Shown here one piece after another: positions 1-5,694 of a stretch of 5,694 nt of DNA. The first letter of the stretch is position 1. Each line of letters starts with the position of its first letter. The stretch comes from Burkholderiales bacterium (GTDB lineage: Bacteria > Pseudomonadota > Gammaproteobacteria > Burkholderiales > Usitatibacteraceae): contig JAJAYN010000201.1 in the NCBI GenBank assembly GCA_026786225.1, forward strand, positions 1 to 5,694. The letters run 5' to 3'. The position numbers and the translations under genes are program-made. Below the pieces are notes generated by a model that worked only from the letters and a program-made list of their open reading frames with translations, ran no database searches and was not told the origin of the DNA.

Positions 1-2081
1 CCATCATTGAGCAGGGCCTGAAAATCCTCGATAACCTGAGTCATCGTGGTGCGACCGGCTACGATCCACTGCTAGGCGACGGGGCGGGCATCCTTATTCA
101 GTTGCCCGACGCACATTTGCGTCGCGTGTGTGGCAAGCAGGGCATGACATTGCCTGCATTCGGCCAATATGGCGTCGGCATGGTTTTTTTGCCGCGGGAA
201 CCCGCGTCGCGCATGGCGTGCGAGCAGGAAATAGAACGGGCAATCGCGGCTGAAGGCCAGATTCTGCTGGGCTGGCGCGATGTCCCCACCGACAACAACG
301 GCCTTTCACCCGCCACCATCGCCGTCGAACCGCTGATTCGCCAGGTATTCGTTGCGCGCGGTGTCGGCACCGGCAGCACCATGACGCAGGATGATCTTGA
401 AAGAAAGCTCTATATCATCCGCAAGCGTTCCGGTCATGCGATTCAAGCCTTGTCGCTTCGCCATGGCAAGGAGTTTTATGTGCCGTCATTCTCGACGCGC
501 ACCATCGTCTACAAGGGCATGCTGCTGGCCGACCAGGTTGGCAAGTACTATCTCGATCTGCTCGACCCTTCCATGACCACCGCGCTGGCGCTGGTGCATC
601 AGCGTTTCTCCACCAATACCTTCCCCACCTGGGATCTGGCGCATCCGTTTCGCATGATTGCGCACAACGGCGAGATCAACACGCTACGCGGCAATGTGAA
701 CTGGATTCGCGCGCGCCAGCAATCGATTGCTTCGCCGGTGTTGAAAGAAGACCTGAAAAAAATCTGGCCGCTTATCTACGACGGTCAGTCCGATTCCGCC
801 AGTTTTGACAATTGTCTTGAAATGCTGGTGATGGGCGGCTATCCGCTGGCGCACGCGATGATGATGATGATTCCCGAGGCGTGGAGCGGCCACAAGCTGA
901 TGGACGAGGATCGTAGAGCGTTCTACGAATACCACGCCACGTTGATGGAGGCGTGGGACGGCCCGGCCGCGATGGCGTTCACCGATGGTCGCCAGATCGG
1001 CGCCATGCTGGACAGAAATGGCTTGCGGCCAGCGCGCTACCTCCTCACCGATGATGATTTGGTGGTGCTGGCATCCGAGGCCGGCGTGCTCGACATTCCT
1101 GAATCGAAGATCGTCAAAAAGTGGCGCTTGCAACCGGGAAAAATGTTCCTCGTGGATGTCGAAATGGGCAAGATTGTCGATGATGAGCAACTTAAACGTG
1201 AGCTTGCCACCGCAAAACCCTATCGCGACTGGGTGAAGCAGGCGCGCATTCGCCTCGATGAACTGCCTGAACCGGCACCGGCCGAAAAATCGGCCGTGCC
1301 GCTGCTCGATTTGCAGCAGGCATTCGGCTACACGCAGGAAGACTTGAAAGTCATTCTTTCCAGCATGGCCATCAATGGTATCGAGCCCACCGGCTCGATG
1401 GGCAACGATTCCCCGTTGGCGGTGATGTCAGACAAGCCGCGCAGTTTGTCCCACTATTTCAAGCAGCTATTTGCCCAGGTGACTAATCCGCCGATCGATC
1501 CGATTCGCGAGGAGCTGGTGATGTCTACCGCCATCACCATCGGTCCCCGACCCAACTTGCTCGATATTCACCACAGCGATCCCGGCCAGTGGCTGGAGGT
1601 GCCGCAACCGGTGTTGACCGCCGACGATATGGAAAAAATCCGTCATATCGACATGTTCACCGGCAACTATTTCCGCAGTCACGAACTCAATATTACCTAC
1701 CCGGCGTCCTGGGGCACGGAGGGTATTGAAGCGGCGGTCGCGTCGCTTTGTGCCCATGCCGAGGATGCGCTGCGTTTGGGCTTTAACCTGCTCATCATTA
1801 CCGACCGAAAGATGGATGCCGCAAACGTGGCGATCCCTGCATTGCTGGCGGTGGGTGCCGTGCACCAGCATTTGGTCAAGAAGGGTTTGCGTACCGCGAC
1901 GGGCCTGGTCGTGGAAACGGGAAGCGCTCGCGAAGTGCATCATTTTGCGCTGCTCGGGGGATACGGTGCCGCCGCAGTGCATCCCTATCTGGCACTTGAA
2001 ACACTGCACAACATGCAGGATTACCTGCCAGGCATCGACCCGAAAGAAGCCGAGAAAAAATATATCAAGGCGATCTCCTAG
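1..2081 (+). CDS. gltB: GltB N-terminal part: glutaminase (class II amidotransferase) and central domain, 5'-partial
   Basis: This part would hydrolyse glutamine to glutamate plus ammonia and pass the ammonia through the protein towards the FMN site. The frame is already open at the first base and reads IIEQGLKILDNLSHRGATG, a segment normally found a few dozen residues into GltB. The true start and the catalytic N-terminal Cys are therefore outside the window, and a start at TTG 102 would be an artefact. Counting from the codon at position 3, the class II amidotransferase signatures are HQRFSTN (about residues 199-205), HNGEIN (221-226) and LDRNGLRP (336-343). The central domain begins near LLDLQQAFGYTQED (about residue 434) and includes FAQVTNPPIDPIRE. 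The frame ends at TAG 2079-2081, shortly before the normal end of the central domain, so as a stand-alone protein it lacks FMN, the Fe-S cluster and the synthase site. Identification as GltB is firm from the continuous family match; whether this half functions alone is unknown. Confidence 0.93.
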   Translation, partial: IIEQGLKILDNLSHRGATGYDPLLGDGAGILIQLPDAHLRRVCGKQGMTLPAFGQYGVGMVFLPREPASRMACEQEIERAIAAEGQILLGWRDVPTDNNGLSPATIAVEPLIRQVFVARGVGTGSTMTQDDLERKLYIIRKRSGHAIQALSLRHGKEFYVPSFSTRTIVYKGMLLADQVGKYYLDLLDPSMTTALALVHQRFSTNTFPTWDLAHPFRMIAHNGEINTLRGNVNWIRARQQSIASPVLKEDLKKIWPLIYDGQSDSASFDNCLEMLVMGGYPLAHAMMMMIPEAWSGHKLMDEDRRAFYEYHATLMEAWDGPAAMAFTDGRQIGAMLDRNGLRPARYLLTDDDLVVLASEAGVLDIPESKIVKKWRLQPGKMFLVDVEMGKIVDDEQLKRELATAKPYRDWVKQARIRLDELPEPAPAEKSAVPLLDLQQAFGYTQEDLKVILSSMAINGIEPTGSMGNDSPLAVMSDKPRSLSHYFKQLFAQVTNPPIDPIREELVMSTAITIGPRPNLLDIHHSDPGQWLEVPQPVLTADDMEKIRHIDMFTGNYFRSHELNITYPASWGTEGIEAAVASLCAHAEDALRLGFNLLIITDRKMDAANVAIPALLAVGAVHQHLVKKGLRTATGLVVETGSAREVHHFALLGGYGAAAVHPYLALETLHNMQDYLPGIDPKEAEKKYIKAIS
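2079..2081 (+). other. In-frame TAG (amber) replacing a conserved lysine codon in gltB
   Basis: The codons read ATC TCC TAG GGC TTA CTC AAG. The family text at this place is typically K-x-[IV]-x-KGL-x-K-[IV]-MSKMG, so TAG stands where AAG or AAA is expected. The base following the stop is G. No recoding element such as a strong hairpin is obvious in the next bases. The lysine assignment rests on remembered family sequences rather than on an alignment made here. Confidence 0.85.
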
Positions 2082-2093
2082 GGCTTACTCAAG

Positions 2094-4544
<2,451 letters not shown>

Positions 4545-4577
4545 GTTCCAACTGAGTGCCAACTGAGTGCCAACAAA
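4545..4577 (+). repeat. 11-bp tandem repeat, about 2.7 copies, in the gltB-gltD gap
   Basis: Three consecutive 11-base units follow the gltB stop: GTTCCAACTGA (4545-4555), GTGCCAACTGA (4556-4566) and GTGCCAACAAA (4567-4577). The first two differ by one base and the third diverges in its last three. Because 11 is not a multiple of three, the TGA of the gltB stop (4542) and those of units one and two (4553, 4564) fall in three different frames, so no frame passes through. A slippage duplication around the gltB stop is the simplest origin; no inverted symmetry is seen that would suggest a terminator. Confidence 0.8.
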
Positions 4578-4584
4578 CGACCGC

Positions 4585-4588
4585 GAGA
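4585..4588 (+). promoter_or_regulatory. Weak ribosome binding site of gltD
   Basis: GAGA lies 6 bases before the gltD ATG at 4595, a usable spacing but only a partial match to the GGAGG consensus. No stronger purine stretch exists nearer the start. The weak site fits translation of gltD being helped by ribosomes arriving from gltB, but this is inference. Confidence 0.4.
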
Positions 4589-4594
4589 ATGTGA

Positions 4595-5694
4595 ATGGGT
4601 AAGCCAACCGGATTTCTGGAATATCAACGCCTGAGCGAGGCCGCCATCGCGCCGGCGGAGCGCGTCAAAAACTATCAGGAATTTGTCCTGCATCTGAGCG
4701 ATGTCGAGGCCAAGCAGCAGGGTGCGCGTTGCATGGATTGCGGCATCCCGTTTTGTCAGACGGGCTGCCCGGTCAACAACATCATTCCGGATTTCAACGA
4801 TCTGGTGTTTCGCCAGAATTGGCGCGAAGCGCTCGACACTTTGCACTCCACGAATAATTTTCCTGAATTCACCGGGCGCGTCTGTCCCGCACCGTGCGAA
4901 GCGGCCTGCACGCTGAATATCAACAACGACGCGGTCGGCATCAAATCGATTGAACACGCGATCATCGACAAGGGTTGGGAGATGGGCTGGGTGGTGCCGC
5001 AGCCGGCCAAGCGCCGCACCGGCAAACGCGTGGCTGTGGTGGGCTCGGGGCCGGCCGGCATGGCGACCGCGCAGCAGCTCGCCAGGGTTGGCCATGAGGT
5101 GATCGTGTTTGAAAAGAGCGACCGCATCGGTGGGTTGCTGCGCTACGGTATTCCCGATTTCAAAATGGAAAAATCGCACATCGACCGGCGCGTGGCGCAG
5201 ATGGAGGCCGAGGGTGTGAAATTTCGCGTGAACCAGAATATCGGCGTCGATACCCCTGCGAACGTGTTGCTGGAAGATTTTGATGCGGTGGTGTTGTCGG
5301 GCGGCGCCGAGTGGCCGCGCGACTTACCATTGAAGGGCCGCGACTTGGCAGGCATCCACTTTGCGATGGATTTCCTGCCGCAGCAAAACAAGGTCGTGGC
5401 GGGTGATACCGTCACGGGCCAGCTGACCGCGACGGCCAAACACGTTGTCGTTATCGGCGGTGGCGATACGGGCAGCGATTGCGTGGGTACATCAAACCGC
5501 CATGGGGCCGCGTCGATTGCGCAGTTTGAATTGATGCCTCAGCCCCCTGAGCAGGAGAACAAGCCGATGGTGTGGCCAAACTGGCCGATCAAGCTGCGGA
5601 CCTCTTCGTCGCACGAGGAGGGTTGTGATCGCGACTGGGCGGTGGCGACCAAGGAATTCATCGGCAAAAACGGCAAGGTTGAAAAACTCAAAGC
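4595..5694 (+). CDS. gltD: GltD, glutamate synthase small (NADPH) subunit, 3'-partial
   Basis: GltD binds FAD and NADPH and feeds electrons through [4Fe-4S] clusters to GltB. The frame is open for 366 codons plus two bases and leaves the window without a stop; family members are about 470-490 residues, so roughly the last 110-120 are missing. The start ATG 4595 is fixed by an in-frame TGA directly before it (4592-4594) and by the typical N-terminus MGKPTGFLEY. The Fe-S domain has C-x2-C-x4-C-x3-C at Cys46, 49, 54 and 58, then C-x3-C-x3-C at Cys97, 101 and 105, giving seven ligand candidates; an eighth is not obvious. The FAD-binding motif is VVGSGPAG (glycines from 150) and the NADPH-binding motif is IGGGDTG (glycines from 288). 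GFGL-type text such as IGGLLRYGIPDFKMEK and QPPEQENKP also matches GltD. It sits 50 bases after gltB on the same strand, so co-transcription is likely. No stop, frameshift or missing motif is seen in the visible part. Related paralogues (FAD/NADPH subunits of other oxidoreductases) are excluded by the gltB neighbour. Confidence 0.96.
   Translation, partial: MGKPTGFLEYQRLSEAAIAPAERVKNYQEFVLHLSDVEAKQQGARCMDCGIPFCQTGCPVNNIIPDFNDLVFRQNWREALDTLHSTNNFPEFTGRVCPAPCEAACTLNINNDAVGIKSIEHAIIDKGWEMGWVVPQPAKRRTGKRVAVVGSGPAGMATAQQLARVGHEVIVFEKSDRIGGLLRYGIPDFKMEKSHIDRRVAQMEAEGVKFRVNQNIGVDTPANVLLEDFDAVVLSGGAEWPRDLPLKGRDLAGIHFAMDFLPQQNKVVAGDTVTGQLTATAKHVVVIGGGDTGSDCVGTSNRHGAASIAQFELMPQPPEQENKPMVWPNWPIKLRTSSSHEEGCDRDWAVATKEFIGKNGKVEKLK

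Noticed and set aside
102..104. TTG as a start codon for the first gltB part
   Set aside because: The frame is open upstream to the window edge and encodes conserved GltB text there, so the true start is outside the window.
858..872. ATG triplet run (four ATG then ATT) as a microsatellite or slippery site
   Set aside because: It encodes MMMMIPE, which is ordinary GltB sequence at this place, and the frame is intact after it.
2079..2081. TAG as a pyrrolysine codon
   Set aside because: Pyrrolysine is known mainly from methylamine methyltransferases in methanogens and a few bacteria. The expected residue here is an ordinary lysine and nothing in the window suggests Pyl machinery.
4545..4594. 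Rho-independent terminator between gltB and gltD
   Set aside because: No GC-rich inverted repeat followed by a T run is present in the gap; only direct repeats are seen.

Overview
The window is an almost fully coding stretch of a gltBD operon on the + strand. It encodes the two subunits of NADPH-dependent glutamate synthase (GOGAT): the 5'-truncated large subunit gltB (1-4544), a 50-base gap, and the start of the small subunit gltD (4595 to the window end). The protein wording resembles beta/gammaproteobacterial enzymes, with GltD starting MGKPTGFLEY and GltB carrying the CIMMRKCHLNTCPVGVATQ cluster motif. Base composition is moderately GC-rich, by eye in the high 50s percent, so a betaproteobacterium-like source is the best guess. 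No taxonomic marker is present, so this is inference.

Layout: 1-2081 encodes the glutaminase domain (its N-terminal catalytic Cys lies upstream of the window) and most of the central domain of GltB. At 2079-2081 the frame is broken by a single in-frame TAG. The same frame then continues without further damage through the end of the central domain, the FMN/[3Fe-4S] domain and the C-terminal GXGXG helix domain, to TGA at 4542-4544. The gap 4545-4594 holds an 11-bp tandem repeat with TGA in all three frames, a weak ribosome binding site and an ATGTGA start-stop pair directly before gltD. GltD then runs open to the window end with its Fe-S cysteine motifs and two dinucleotide-binding glycine motifs. 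No stretch longer than 300 bases lacks a gene. The promoter of the operon and the terminator lie outside the window.

How the genes work together: GltD oxidises NADPH on its FAD and passes electrons through [4Fe-4S] clusters to the [3Fe-4S] cluster and FMN of GltB. GltB releases ammonia from glutamine in its N-terminal domain and channels it to the FMN site, where 2-oxoglutarate is reductively aminated to glutamate. The two halves of GltB must therefore cooperate physically, which makes the internal stop the one notable point of the window. I found no sign of a novel system, mobile element, CRISPR array or RNA gene. The interesting question is whether the amber codon is real and, if so, how the cell copes with it.
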